In this document: positions 8,556 through 16,853 of the stretch, one piece after another
Layout of the letters: the number at the start of each line of letters is the position of its first letter
Position numbering within the stretch: the stretch's first letter is position 1
Assembly: GCF_009758205.1 (NCBI RefSeq)
Contig: NZ_WRXN01000010.1
Location: forward strand, 124,001-188,000
Length of the DNA stretch: 64,000 bases
Direction of reading: 5' to 3'
Source of the DNA: Chitinophaga tropicalis
GTDB taxonomy: Bacteria; Bacteroidota; Bacteroidia; Chitinophagales; Chitinophagaceae
Notes under the pieces: generated by a model
Databases searched by the model: none
What the model was told of the DNA's origin: nothing
What the model saw: the letters and a program-made list of their open reading frames with translations, nothing else
Program-made: the position numbers and the translations under genes

Positions 8556-9056
8556 ATGAACAACCTGACTAACACCAAGAAAGATAACGCAAGCGACATT
8601 ACGCTGGATGAAAAAGACATCGCCATTCTTCAGCTACTGGAAGAAGATGCCAAAATGACCATCCGCGACCTGGCAGCGCGCCTCAACCTGAGCGCTACCC
8701 CGGTGTACGAACGTATCCGCAAAATGGAACAGGCAGGTGTGATCAGGCAGTATGCAGCTATTGTTGATCCCAGTAAAATAGATAAAGCACTTACAGTGCT
8801 CTGCTATATCTCCCTCAAGGAACATGGTAAAAAAGCAGGTGGTAAATTCATTAAAGAGATCACCTCCTTCCCTGAAGTAATGGAATGCCTTAACATCTCC
8901 GGCCAGTTTGATTTCATGCTGAAAGTACAGGTAAAAGACATGTATGCTTATCATGAATTTAACGTGAATAAACTTGGTGAACTGGACAATATCCGTCACA
9001 TGGAAAGTGTGTTCGTAATGTCGGTGATCAAGGCTACCCACAGGGTCGTATACTGA
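8556..9056 (+). CDS. Lrp/AsnC family transcriptional regulator
   Basis: 166 residues, normal for the family. The N-terminal winged helix-turn-helix covers about residues 18-75: LDEKDIAILQLLEEDAKMTI, RDLAARLNLS and TPVYERIRKMEQAGVIRQYA. The C-terminal RAM/AsnC ligand-binding domain begins at ALTVLCYISLK, contains SFPEVMECLNISGQFDFMLKV, and ends near FVMSVIKATHRVVY. Such proteins form octamers and sense amino acids. Target genes cannot be told from sequence, but the palindrome just upstream suggests it controls itself. The S66 peptidase gene begins 12 bases downstream and is probably co-transcribed. Confidence 0.93.
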   Translation: MNNLTNTKKDNASDITLDEKDIAILQLLEEDAKMTIRDLAARLNLSATPVYERIRKMEQAGVIRQYAAIVDPSKIDKALTVLCYISLKEHGKKAGGKFIKEITSFPEVMECLNISGQFDFMLKVQVKDMYAYHEFNVNKLGELDNIRHMESVFVMSVIKATHRVVY

Positions 9057-9068
9057 TCTGTTAATACT

Positions 9069-10106
9069 ATGGACCGTAAACATTTCCTGACCACTCTGGC
9101 CAGCACCGGGTTCGGATTACCGGTATTAGGCCGTTTACATAAAGCCGCAGGCGCTCTTCAACAGGCTGAAGGCGCACAGCTTATTCCCCCCTGTCTTAAA
9201 CGCGGCAATACCATCGGTATTACCTGTCCCGCCGGTCATATTACCCTCGATGAAATAAAACCCGCTATCCGTATTATGGAAAGCTGGGGATTTAAGATAC
9301 ATATAGGAAATACCGTTAACAGCTCTGACTTCAGTTTTGGCGGTACAGATGATGAACGTACACAGGACCTGCAGGCCATGCTGGACGATCCCGGCATACA
9401 TGCCATTATGTGCGCCAGGGGCGGCTATGGCAGCGCCAGGATAATAGACAGGCTGAATTTTAAATACTTCTCAGAACATCCTAAATGGGTAATAGGTTTC
9501 AGTGATATCACCGTATTGCATTGCCATATTAACCGCCTGTTTGGTATAGCTACCCTGCATTCCAAGATGTGCAACAGCTTCCCGGAAGATTTCAGTAAGT
9601 CAGAGCCTATTGTACAGCAAACCATTCTCTCTATCCGCGATGCCCTGATGGGGCAACAGCTGGCATATACCACCTTCTCCGATTCCCGTAACAGAACAGG
9701 CGCTGCCAGCGGTATACTGATTGGCGGCAATCTCTCTATGATACAGAGTGTAGCTGCCACAAACTCAGAACCCGACACCATCGGCAAGATCCTTTTCCTG
9801 GAAGAAGTGGGCGAATACCTCTACAGCCTTGACCGCATGTTCAACAACCTGCAGCGCTCACATAAGCTGGATAACCTGGCAGGGCTGATAATAGGCGGTT
9901 TTAACCGCATCAAACCGGACGATCCCGGAGAGGAATTTGGAAGGACCGTATATGATATTGTAATGGAAAAAGTGAAGGACTATAAATATCCCGTCTGCTT
10001 CAATTTCCCTGTTGGCCATCAACGGGATAACTATGCGCTGAAATGCGGAGTGATGCACCAGCTGGAGGTATCCGGACAGGAAGTGAACCTCCGGGAAATA
10101 CGTTGA
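9069..10106 (+). CDS. S66 family LD-carboxypeptidase
   Basis: 345 residues. The S66 family (LdcA, MccF) cleaves the terminal D-Ala from murein tetrapeptides during cell-wall recycling, or hydrolyses related peptide conjugates. The nucleophile motif is ARGGYGSARI (Ser about residue 121). The second half contains GGNLSMIQS, the EEVGEYLYSLDRM segment with the conserved Glu, and PVGHQRDNYALKCG with the catalytic His. The N-terminus MDRKHFLTTLASTGFGLPVLG resembles an export signal of the kind annotated as Tat-like but without a twin arginine, so a periplasmic location is possible. It lies 12 bases after the Lrp gene. Confidence 0.88.
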   Translation: MDRKHFLTTLASTGFGLPVLGRLHKAAGALQQAEGAQLIPPCLKRGNTIGITCPAGHITLDEIKPAIRIMESWGFKIHIGNTVNSSDFSFGGTDDERTQDLQAMLDDPGIHAIMCARGGYGSARIIDRLNFKYFSEHPKWVIGFSDITVLHCHINRLFGIATLHSKMCNSFPEDFSKSEPIVQQTILSIRDALMGQQLAYTTFSDSRNRTGAASGILIGGNLSMIQSVAATNSEPDTIGKILFLEEVGEYLYSLDRMFNNLQRSHKLDNLAGLIIGGFNRIKPDDPGEEFGRTVYDIVMEKVKDYKYPVCFNFPVGHQRDNYALKCGVMHQLEVSGQEVNLREIR

Positions 10107-10193
10107 AAAAATAACAGTGAATTCCTGGTACACCTAAGCACAATCAACATTTTTCTGATTATCTTGTAGTGACAATACAATTACCCCACCTCT

Positions 10194-10901
10194 ATGCAAC
10201 ACAACATACTGGCAGCATTATGCTGCATTATACCTTTCTTGTCCTGTAAAAAAGATGAGAATTCCAGCCTTTCTGCCGGCACTTACAAAAGCTCCGGGGT
10301 TATTACCCATCACTCCCTTACACTTTATACAAAAGACAGGGCTATCACAGACAAAGTGTTTATCAGCAGTTTTGTACAACGCCACAAACTCAGCTCTTCC
10401 TTTTCTCTGAAAGACGGACCAGATACCACGAAACAGGAGATATCCATAGAATATACTGATAGTGACAGCGTGATCGTTAAAACCGGGTATGCCGGCAACT
10501 ATGGTGATCCTTTGGTATATGAGATGGTCAACCTGGCAGGCAATTCTTCTTTGCTGATCTCTAAAGACACTATCCCTACCTATTCGCCCGGCAGCACAAC
10601 CATGAATTGTGCCAATGCCAACATCAGGCTGAGGCAATATCCTCCGGAAATTACCTGTTATCCTATTCCCGGTGGTGGCAATTACTGCATAGGCAGATAC
10701 CAGTTCACCATTGTCAGGAACAAGCACACTATTACCCTGCCATTATTCGATTACTTTTTCTCCCAGACAAATGGGGCGTTTAGTTCCTGTACAAGTTCCT
10801 ATTTCAATATGCTGGACTTTGTAAACAAGGAAAGTCTTGATAAGCTGCAGGCAGGCGATAGTGTGCTGATCAGGACAGGCACTATGAATCTTCTGAAATA
10901 A
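10194..10901 (+). CDS. hypothetical lipoprotein
   Basis: 235 residues, not recognised. The N-terminus is a short hydrophobic signal ending in lipobox FLSC (Cys18) followed by KKDEN, so it should be an outer-membrane or periplasmic lipoprotein. The body is rich in Ser, Thr and Tyr with short beta-strand-like stretches. Four cysteines in the C-terminal half (near TMNCANAN, EITCYPIPGG, YCIGRYQ and FSSCTSS) could form disulfides. It is one of three genes that separate the exonuclease-ligase pair from the helicase, and nothing visible connects it with repair. It could be lineage-specific. Confidence 0.65.
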   Translation: MQHNILAALCCIIPFLSCKKDENSSLSAGTYKSSGVITHHSLTLYTKDRAITDKVFISSFVQRHKLSSSFSLKDGPDTTKQEISIEYTDSDSVIVKTGYAGNYGDPLVYEMVNLAGNSSLLISKDTIPTYSPGSTTMNCANANIRLRQYPPEITCYPIPGGGNYCIGRYQFTIVRNKHTITLPLFDYFFSQTNGAFSSCTSSYFNMLDFVNKESLDKLQAGDSVLIRTGTMNLLK

Positions 10902-10949
10902 GTTTTTTTCTGTGCAGCGCAGCCGGAAAAAGACTAATTTCATTCTCCC

Positions 10950-13409
10950 ATGAAAAACACGAGAGGATGGCAAGTGATAACAGATTGGCTGGCTGCCAGG
11001 GAACGTCAGCCATTTGTATTCCAGGAAGAAGCCTGGAAACATTACCTGCAGGGCAGATCAGGCCTTGTAAATGCACCTACCGGTTATGGTAAGACCTTCT
11101 CCCTGTTCCTGGCGGTAGTGATAGACTGGATCAACCGTCACCCGGAAAATTATCGGCAGAAAACAAAGAATGGACTGCAAATGCTATGGATCACGCCGCT
11201 AAGGGCGCTGGCCAAAGACATTGCGCGCGCCATGGAAGAAGTGTTGCAGGAACTGGACATGCCCTGGCAGGTAGGCATTCGTAGTGGCGATACTTCTACC
11301 GCCACCCGTCAGCAACAGAAAAGGCAGATGCCGGAAATACTGCTCATCACGCCGGAAAGCCTGCACCTGCTTATGGGACAAAAGGAATACCCGAAAGTAT
11401 TTACCCACCTCACCACAGTAGTGGCAGATGAATGGCATGAGCTGCTGGGCAGCAAAAGAGGGGTGATGGTAGAGCTGGGGCTGAGCCGTCTTCGCGGGCT
11501 AGCCCGGAAGGCCGGCCGCCCGCCATTAAAAGTATGGGGCATCTCAGCTACCATAGGCAACCTGGAAGAAGCCATGGACGTCCTGCTGGGACGACCGGAC
11601 CCGCAAGCCGTTATAGTACGCGCCAGGCTGGATAAACAGATAGCTTTACAAAGCATACTCCCTGACGAAATAGAGAAATATCCGTGGGCCGGTCACCTGG
11701 GCACAAAGCTGCTGTATAAAGCGCTGCCCATTATTATGGATAGCCAAACCACCCTCATCTTCACGAATGTAAGATCGCAGACAGAGATCTGGTACCAGGA
11801 AATACTCCGCCAGTGCCCGGAGCTGGCAGGCGCCATAGCCCTGCATCATGGCTCTATTGACATGGAGCTGCGTATATGGGTGGAAGAAGCCCTGCATACA
11901 GGCGTGCTGAAAGCAGTGGTATGTACTTCCAGCCTTGACCTGGGGGTGGATTTCAGACCCGTAGATACCGTCATACAGGTAGGCAGCCCCAAAGGTGTGG
12001 CCCGTTTCCTGCAAAGGGCCGGCCGTAGCGGCCACCAGCCCGGCGCCGTCAGCAAGATATGGTTCCTGCCTACCCATAGCCTGGAACTGGTGGAAGCCGC
12101 CGCCCTCAAGGCAGCTATGAAAGAACAGCTTGTAGAAAGCCGTATGCCCGTCATTTTAGCCTTCGACGTGCTGTTGCAATACCTGATGACCCTCGGCATC
12201 TCCGACGGCTTTTACGCGCCTGAAATATGGGAAGAAATAACAGCTACTTTCTGCTTCAGGGAGATCACGCCTGATGAATGGGCATGGATACTTTCCTTTC
12301 TTTCTACCGGCGGCGAAGCCCTTTACAGCTACGATGAATTTAAAAAGCTGGAAAGAGAGAACGACTTCTTCATCTGCCGCAGCCGCATGATGGCTATGCG
12401 TCACCGCCTGCATATCGGCACCATCGTCAGCGATGCCATGCTGAAAGTCAAATTCATGAGCGGTGGCTATATAGGCATGATAGAAGAATGGTTTGTAGCA
12501 CGGCTGCAACCGGGAGATACCTTCAGCCTGGGCGGACGCATACTGGAATTTGCGATGATCAAGGATATGACCGTGCTGGTACGCAAGTCTAACGCCAAAC
12601 GGGCTATTGTTCCCAGCTGGATGGGAGGACGCCTTCCCCTTTCCGCCAACCTGGGTAAAGTATTACGCCGCACCTTCAGCCAGGCGCTTTCAGCCCATAC
12701 CCGGGAACCGGAACTGCTCATACTCCGACCGCTGTTTGAGTTGCAGGAACGGCTGTCTCACGTACCGAAAGAACATGAGCTGCTGGTAGAAAAGATCACC
12801 ACAAAAGATGGTCATCACCTGTTCGTATATCCTTTTGAAGGGCGACTGGTACATGAGGTCATGGCGGCCCTGCTGGCATACAGGATCAGTAAACGGCAGC
12901 CCATCACCTTCTCTATGGCAATGAACGATTATGGCTTCGAACTGCTGTCCGATCAGCCTATTCCCGTTACAGATGAAGATGTATATGATCTCTTCTCTCT
13001 CAACAACCTGGGAACTGACCTGCAGGCCAGTGTCAACGCCACGGAAATGGCGCGTCGTAAGTTCCGTGATATAGCGGTGATAGCCGGGCTCATCTTCCAG
13101 GGATATCCCGGAAAACATAAAGCCAGCCGTCACCTGCAATCATCAGCATCTCTTCTTTTCAACGTGTTCAAAGATTATGATCCACAGAACCTGCTGCTGA
13201 AACAGGCATACAATGAAGCGTTCTTCTACCAGATGGAAGAGGCCCGCCTGCGGGAAAGCCTGGAACGCATCAACAAAAGTCATATCATCATCACGGAACC
13301 GGAAAGTCTTACGCCTTTCTGTTTCCCCATTAAAGTAGATAGCCTGCGGGAAAACCTGACCAGTGAGAAGCTGGAAGACAGGATCAAAAAAATGCGTCCG
13401 CAGATATAA
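10950..13409 (+). CDS. ligase-associated DEXH-box helicase (Lhr-Core type)
   Basis: 819 residues, the size of an Lhr-Core helicase. SF2 motifs in order: Q-motif-like FVFQEEAW (22-29), Walker A APTGYGKT (42-49), Ia TPLRALA (82-88), Ib TPESLHL (134-140), DEWH box (160-163), III SATIGN, IV LIFTNVRSQTE, V SLDLGVDFRPVD and VI QRAGRSGHQPG. The C-terminal half is the Lhr winged-helix/beta-barrel region. Lhr helicases translocate 3' to 5' on DNA and unwind RNA:DNA hybrids. The family is named for its genomic link with the ligase, exonuclease and PdeM, three of which are within 8 kb here. PdeM follows after 48 bases. Confidence 0.93.
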   Translation: MKNTRGWQVITDWLAARERQPFVFQEEAWKHYLQGRSGLVNAPTGYGKTFSLFLAVVIDWINRHPENYRQKTKNGLQMLWITPLRALAKDIARAMEEVLQELDMPWQVGIRSGDTSTATRQQQKRQMPEILLITPESLHLLMGQKEYPKVFTHLTTVVADEWHELLGSKRGVMVELGLSRLRGLARKAGRPPLKVWGISATIGNLEEAMDVLLGRPDPQAVIVRARLDKQIALQSILPDEIEKYPWAGHLGTKLLYKALPIIMDSQTTLIFTNVRSQTEIWYQEILRQCPELAGAIALHHGSIDMELRIWVEEALHTGVLKAVVCTSSLDLGVDFRPVDTVIQVGSPKGVARFLQRAGRSGHQPGAVSKIWFLPTHSLELVEAAALKAAMKEQLVESRMPVILAFDVLLQYLMTLGISDGFYAPEIWEEITATFCFREITPDEWAWILSFLSTGGEALYSYDEFKKLERENDFFICRSRMMAMRHRLHIGTIVSDAMLKVKFMSGGYIGMIEEWFVARLQPGDTFSLGGRILEFAMIKDMTVLVRKSNAKRAIVPSWMGGRLPLSANLGKVLRRTFSQALSAHTREPELLILRPLFELQERLSHVPKEHELLVEKITTKDGHHLFVYPFEGRLVHEVMAALLAYRISKRQPITFSMAMNDYGFELLSDQPIPVTDEDVYDLFSLNNLGTDLQASVNATEMARRKFRDIAVIAGLIFQGYPGKHKASRHLQSSASLLFNVFKDYDPQNLLLKQAYNEAFFYQMEEARLRESLERINKSHIIITEPESLTPFCFPIKVDSLRENLTSEKLEDRIKKMRPQI

Positions 13410-13457
13410 TGTCAAACAAATACACAACGAAAGATTTAGTGTAGTTTTATCCAAGCT

Positions 13458-14102
13458 ATGGAGGAAGTGATCTATCATCACCAGGAACAGACCTGGCATT
13501 TATCAGCCCAAAGGGCCATTTTCTGGAAAGAAGAACAGGCATTGATCGTATCAGATCTGCACCTGGGCAAATCCGCACATTTCAGGAAATCAGGTATTGC
13601 CGTTCCTGCCAATATCGGGCAGGACGACCTGTTCCGGCTGCAACGTCTCATTACAATATACAATCCCTCACAGATCATCATTGTAGGAGATATGTTCCAT
13701 AGTGAGGAAAATAATGAAGTGCCTTATTTCAAACTCTGGCGGCAACAGTTTGCGCATATCAGCTTCAGGCTGGTAAAAGGGAATCATGATATACTTCCTG
13801 CCGCTGTCTATCATTCTATGAACGTAGAAGTATATGAAGATCTATGTATCAGGGATATTCACTTTGTGCATGAGCCCTGTGCCGACAATACCGCAGGTTA
13901 CACCTTTTCGGGGCATCTGCACCCGGGTATTCTCGTAGCAGGCGCCGGCAGGCAGCATCTGCGCCTTCCCTGTTTTTACTTTGGCAGGAACTGCAGCATA
14001 TTGCCTGCTTTTGGCCGCTTCACCGGTCTAGCCATGCTCAGGCCTGAAGAAGATGAAGCTGTATTTGTCATTGCTGAAAACAGTGTTTTAAAAGTGAACT
14101 GA
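13458..14102 (+). CDS. pdeM: ligase-associated DNA damage response endonuclease PdeM
   Basis: 214 residues, calcineurin-like metallophosphoesterase fold. Metal-binding motifs in order: SDLHLG (32-37), GDMFHSEEN (77-85), KGNHD (107-111), FVHEP and FSGHLHPG. The protein is the phosphoesterase member of the bacterial Lhr-ligase cluster. The family name comes from this association, and its activity in this organism is an inference. The stop TGA shares its last base with the ATG of the following HDAC-like gene, so the two are translationally coupled. The helicase ends 48 bases upstream, so all three are probably one operon. Confidence 0.92.
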   Translation: MEEVIYHHQEQTWHLSAQRAIFWKEEQALIVSDLHLGKSAHFRKSGIAVPANIGQDDLFRLQRLITIYNPSQIIIVGDMFHSEENNEVPYFKLWRQQFAHISFRLVKGNHDILPAAVYHSMNVEVYEDLCIRDIHFVHEPCADNTAGYTFSGHLHPGILVAGAGRQHLRLPCFYFGRNCSILPAFGRFTGLAMLRPEEDEAVFVIAENSVLKVN

Positions 14103-14998
14103 TGCTTGTTGCCTACGATCCTATATATGCACATCCGCTTCCGGAAGGCCATCGTTTCCCTATGGTGAAGTATGAGCTGATACCAGCGCAGCTGCTACGG
14201 GAAGGAGTTATTACCGAACAGCAGATACATACTCCCGCTCCGCTCAATGAAGCTACTATACTGCTTACACATACACTTCATTACTGGAGGCAGTTACAAT
14301 ACCAGACATTGTCAGATAAAGAACAACGGCGTATAGGATTACCGCAATCGCCCGCGCTGACCTTACGTGAAATAGTAATTTGCCAGGGTACAATAGATTG
14401 TGCGTTGCATGCTATGGAACACGGTGTAGCGCTCAATGTTGCAGGAGGTACACATCACGCTTTTGCTGACAGGGGCGAAGGCTTCTGCCTGTTAAATGAC
14501 TTTGCTATTGCTGCTAATTATCTGCTGCAGCAGCGGCTCGTTAAACAGGTGCTGATCATAGATCTGGATGTACATCAGGGTAATGGCAGTGCTGCTATCT
14601 TTGAAGGGAAACCGGAGGTCTATACATTCAGTATGCACGGGGCACATAACTATCCTTTTCATAAAGAAACTTCTGACTGGGATGTACCGTTGCCTGATGG
14701 TATGAATGATACGGATTATCTCAATACACTGAAAGATTGTTTGCCTGTACTGATCAATAAAGTGAAACCTGATTTTGTGTTTTATCTGTCTGGGGTAGAT
14801 ATACTGGAGACTGACAGATATGGTAAATTAAAAGTTACTGCACAGGGTTGCAGACAGCGGGATGAGCTGGTGTTCAGTATATTGAAGAAGCATGATATTC
14901 CTTGTGCTGTGGCTATGGGTGGTGGGTATTCAACGCATATCAAAGATATTGTGAATGCGCATTGTAATACGTTTAAAGTTGCGGCGGAGGTTTTTTAA
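14102..14998 (+). CDS. histone deacetylase superfamily (acetylpolyamine amidohydrolase-like) hydrolase
   Basis: 298 residues. Class II-like HDAC fold with a complete zinc site: GGTHHAFAD (His118, His119), IIDLDVHQGNG (Asp154, Asp156, His158), and SGVDILETD (Asp233). The catalytic Tyr region is GGGYSTH near the C-terminus. Bacterial members deacetylate lysines, acetylpolyamines or small metabolites; the substrate is unknown here. It starts inside the pdeM stop codon, so it is the last gene of the helicase-PdeM operon. Whether it takes part in DNA repair is open. It is followed by a convergent small membrane-protein gene. Confidence 0.88.
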   Translation: MLVAYDPIYAHPLPEGHRFPMVKYELIPAQLLREGVITEQQIHTPAPLNEATILLTHTLHYWRQLQYQTLSDKEQRRIGLPQSPALTLREIVICQGTIDCALHAMEHGVALNVAGGTHHAFADRGEGFCLLNDFAIAANYLLQQRLVKQVLIIDLDVHQGNGSAAIFEGKPEVYTFSMHGAHNYPFHKETSDWDVPLPDGMNDTDYLNTLKDCLPVLINKVKPDFVFYLSGVDILETDRYGKLKVTAQGCRQRDELVFSILKKHDIPCAVAMGGGYSTHIKDIVNAHCNTFKVAAEVF

Positions 14999-15004
14999 GG
15001 TAAA

Positions 15005-15283
15005 TTAATCTTCCACTTCTTTTCCAAAGATCTTAAAAATTTTCACATAGAGATAATTACCAAAATTCAACACAAGCCAATTAAGGACGGTAAATAAGAT
15101 ACAGAAGAAGGGCATCCACACAAAAAAAGAAAGAAATCCGTCGATGCCATGGTACTCTTTACCATTGGCAGTTACAGGAGTAATGTTTAAAAGTGTCAAT
15201 ACAGAACCTAGTAAAAAGAACGGTAGTGTCGCAAAGATATATGCAAAAAACACTCGCTTAAAGGAAAATCTTTTTTCTTTCAT
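15005..15283 (-). CDS. small hypothetical membrane protein
   Basis: 92 residues, not recognised. A basic start (MKEKRFSFKR) precedes a hydrophobic segment (about 10-34). A second hydrophobic region (about 48-77) runs from FLSFFVWMPFF to LVLNFGNYL, so two or three membrane passes are likely. The short tail is charged. The base composition is more AT-rich than its neighbours. A plausible promoter, TTG-N16-TACTTTTA, lies before the ATG. The terminator at 15321-15364 separates it from the upstream repressor gene, so it is probably transcribed alone. Confidence 0.55.
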   Translation of the reverse strand: MKEKRFSFKRVFFAYIFATLPFFLLGSVLTLLNITPVTANGKEYHGIDGFLSFFVWMPFFCILFTVLNWLVLNFGNYLYVKIFKIFGKEVED

Positions 15284-15320
15284 TCACTAAAAGTAATCCT
15301 ATTTTCCAGCGCAAAAAACT

Positions 15321-15364
15321 GTTCAGGAAATCGCTTTTACAAAGGCAAAAACAGTTTCCTGAAC
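15321..15364 (-). terminator. intrinsic terminator of the XRE-S24 repressor gene
   Basis: GTTCAGGAAA (15321-15330) and TTTCCTGAAC (15355-15364) form a perfect 10-bp stem. On the minus strand it is followed by AGTTTTTT, so it ends the repressor transcript. Confidence 0.65.
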
Positions 15365-15374
15365 AACGGGGTTT

Positions 15375-15385
15375 GGCCTGCGGCC
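15375..15385 (-). repeat. GGCCGCAGGCC element, copy 1
   Basis: GGCCTGCGGCC on the plus strand (GGCCGCAGGCC on the minus). A 4-bp hairpin with a triloop, placed between the repressor stop codon and its terminator. The bases before it on the minus strand, AGATATTTATAGCA, closely match those before copy 4. Confidence 0.6.
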
Positions 15386-15438
15386 TGCTATAAATATCTG
15401 CTGAAATAATGTTTTAAGAGGGCAAACTTTTCTGAGAA

Positions 15439-16191
15439 TTAATTCTTCATTTTCTTCTTCAGCATACTTACCTGGTCCTGCAAATGACTAACCATATCAG
15501 CCAGGTGATTTACACTCAACCTGCTTTGCTGACCGGTTTTGCTGATAATGGCATCAGACTGCCAGAGTTCCAGGATCTCCTCCATACCTACTGCATAAGG
15601 CTCGTACTGGGGGTTATCAGATACAAGGGTTACTTTCCCTTTGCTCCGGTTGCTTTTCAGCAAACGTTTATATACAATTCCTTCCCTGCTGGTTACAACA
15701 ATATATGCTTCATTGTTACGGATATCTTCCCAGCCATCTACTTTATGACAAACTATTACTGAGCCTGAAGGTGTAGGCAACATAGAATCTCCCGCTATTT
15801 CAAAAGCGCGGTAGCTGCCGGCGCCCATCATAGGAAGAGTAAAGGTGTTCAGTTCTTCAATGAATTCATCATCATTATATCCTGCCAGGTACCCTGCCGC
15901 TGCTTTTACCGGTACAAATTCTATCTGCTGACGGTCACTCGCCATTTTCTGCTGGCGGCGTTTTTCCAGGAAGCTCTCTTTCTGAGACCCTACATCGCGC
16001 CGTAACAGATCATCAATCGATACACGGAACATATCACTTACCAGTTCCAGTACTTCTGTACGGGGCTCTGCCCTTTCTTCTTCGTAAGCGCCTAACAGGG
16101 ACCGTTTAATTCCCAGTTTATCAGCAAACTCCTGCTGCGTCCAGCCTTTCTGCTTACGCAGGAACTTTAAATTGCGGCATACTACTGACAT
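15439..16191 (-). CDS. LexA-like repressor: XRE helix-turn-helix plus S24 autoprotease domain
   Basis: 250 residues. XRE/Cro-type HTH at about 5-62 (LKFLRKQKGWTQQEFADKLG, then SLLGAYEEERAEP). The S24 domain has an Ala99-Gly100 bond in KAAAGYLAG, Ser136 in GDSMLP and Lys175 in VYKRLL. Bond-to-Ser (36) and Ser-to-Lys (39) distances match LexA (35 and 37), so RecA-stimulated self-cleavage is predicted. The C-terminal 25 residues look like a short coiled coil. It differs from E. coli LexA in having an XRE-type rather than a winged HTH. Two CTAA-N5-TTAG boxes cover its own promoter and two more cover dinB-dnaE2, so I infer that it represses itself and the translesion operon. A phage-type repressor is the alternative, but no phage genes are near. 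Confidence 0.85.
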   Translation of the reverse strand: MSVVCRNLKFLRKQKGWTQQEFADKLGIKRSLLGAYEEERAEPRTEVLELVSDMFRVSIDDLLRRDVGSQKESFLEKRRQQKMASDRQQIEFVPVKAAAGYLAGYNDDEFIEELNTFTLPMMGAGSYRAFEIAGDSMLPTPSGSVIVCHKVDGWEDIRNNEAYIVVTSREGIVYKRLLKSNRSKGKVTLVSDNPQYEPYAVGMEEILELWQSDAIISKTGQQSRLSVNHLADMVSHLQDQVSMLKKKMKN

Positions 16192-16194
16192 AAT

Positions 16195-16227
16195 CTAAAT
16201 AATTTAGTACATTACTAACAAAATTAG
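16195..16227. promoter_or_regulatory. paired CTAA-N5-TTAG operators at the repressor promoter
   Basis: Box 1 is CTAAATAATTTAG (16195-16207) and box 2 is CTAACAAAATTAG (16215-16227). They are 20 bp apart start to start, two helical turns. Box 2 contains the -7 element and box 1 lies between it and the ATG (16191). The same box type occurs twice upstream of dinB. Confidence 0.7.
16219..16226 (-). promoter_or_regulatory. -7 element of the repressor gene
   Basis: On the minus strand TAATTTTG, an exact TAnnTTTG, preceded 21 bases upstream by TTTG. It lies entirely inside operator box 2, so bound repressor would block RNA polymerase. Confidence 0.6.
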
Positions 16228-16305
16228 CATATAATTTTTATAATAACCAAATATTCTTGTTAGAATAGTATCTCAGTTTGAGTTTTTTATCAAGTTACCT
16301 TGACT

Positions 16306-16313
16306 TATTTTTG
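16306..16313 (+). promoter_or_regulatory. -7 element before the membrane protein gene at 16338
   Basis: TATTTTTG is an exact TAnnTTTG, 24 bases before the ATG at 16338. No well-spaced -33 TTG is seen. An extra inverted repeat TATTC-N6-GAATA (16252-16267) lies upstream. Confidence 0.5.
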
Positions 16314-16337
16314 CCCCTAAATCCAACTCACTATTTT

Positions 16338-16793
16338 ATGCATAACACGCTGTTAATTATTCACTCGCTTTTAAGATGGGCTATTTTGCTGGCCGGGATA
16401 TGGGCTGTTCTCCGTGCGTTTAAGGGCGTTAGTGGTAAGACTGCCTTTACAGGCGCCGATAACAAAGCAGGGCTTTTCTTCATGATCTTCTTTGACTTAC
16501 AATTGCTGGTAGGTCTGTTACTGTATTTTGTAAGCCCTACTGTACAAACTGCATTGGGAGATATGAAAGCTGCTATGAAAGATGGCATATTACGTTTCTA
16601 TGCTGTTGAGCACATTACCATGGGCATTATTGCCTTTGTACTGGTGCACATTGGCAGGTCTAAAGTGAAGAAAGCCACTACAGACGCTTTAAAGCACAAG
16701 AAAGCGCTGATCTTCTTCGGTATCACCCTGATACTTGTACTCCTCCTTACACCATGGCCTTTCCGTGAGGCAGGCAGAAGCCTTCTCTGGTAA
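16338..16793 (+). CDS. conserved four-helix membrane protein of unknown function
   Basis: 151 residues from the ATG at 16338; an upstream TTG frame start at 16278 would precede the promoter and is rejected. Four hydrophobic segments at about 4-25, 46-66, 92-112 and 127-143. Histidines occur at the start of helix 1 (LLIIHSLLRW) and at both ends of helix 3 (VEHITMG, LVHIGR), a layout that could bind haem; similar Bacteroidota proteins are sometimes labelled cytochrome b-like. I cannot confirm haem binding. It is divergent from the LexA-like gene and convergent with the SdpI gene. Its promoter is about 80 bp from the nearest operator box, so control by the repressor is uncertain. Confidence 0.65.
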   Translation: MHNTLLIIHSLLRWAILLAGIWAVLRAFKGVSGKTAFTGADNKAGLFFMIFFDLQLLVGLLLYFVSPTVQTALGDMKAAMKDGILRFYAVEHITMGIIAFVLVHIGRSKVKKATTDALKHKKALIFFGITLILVLLLTPWPFREAGRSLLW

Positions 16794-16810
16794 GCTGAAA
16801 GATAATATGA

Positions 16811-16842
16811 AAAGGCCGGCGTGAATCACGCCGGCTTTTTTA
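16811..16842. terminator. bidirectional terminator between convergent genes
   Basis: GCCGGCGTGA (16815-16824) pairs with TCACGCCGGC (16826-16835), followed by TTTTTTATTTT and preceded by AAA. It serves the membrane-protein gene and the convergent SdpI gene. Confidence 0.75.
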
Positions 16843-16853
16843 TTTTAATGCTA

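Noticed and set aside
14102..14998. HDAC-like gene as a transfer from eukaryotes
   Set aside because: The HDAC/acetylpolyamine amidohydrolase superfamily is widespread and ancient in bacteria, and the gene is coupled to pdeM by overlap. No sign of recent transfer.
15439..16191. XRE-S24 protein as a prophage repressor
   Set aside because: No integrase, structural, lysis or replication phage genes lie within the window. The paired operators link it to dinB-dnaE2 instead. A chromosomal LexA-like role is more likely.
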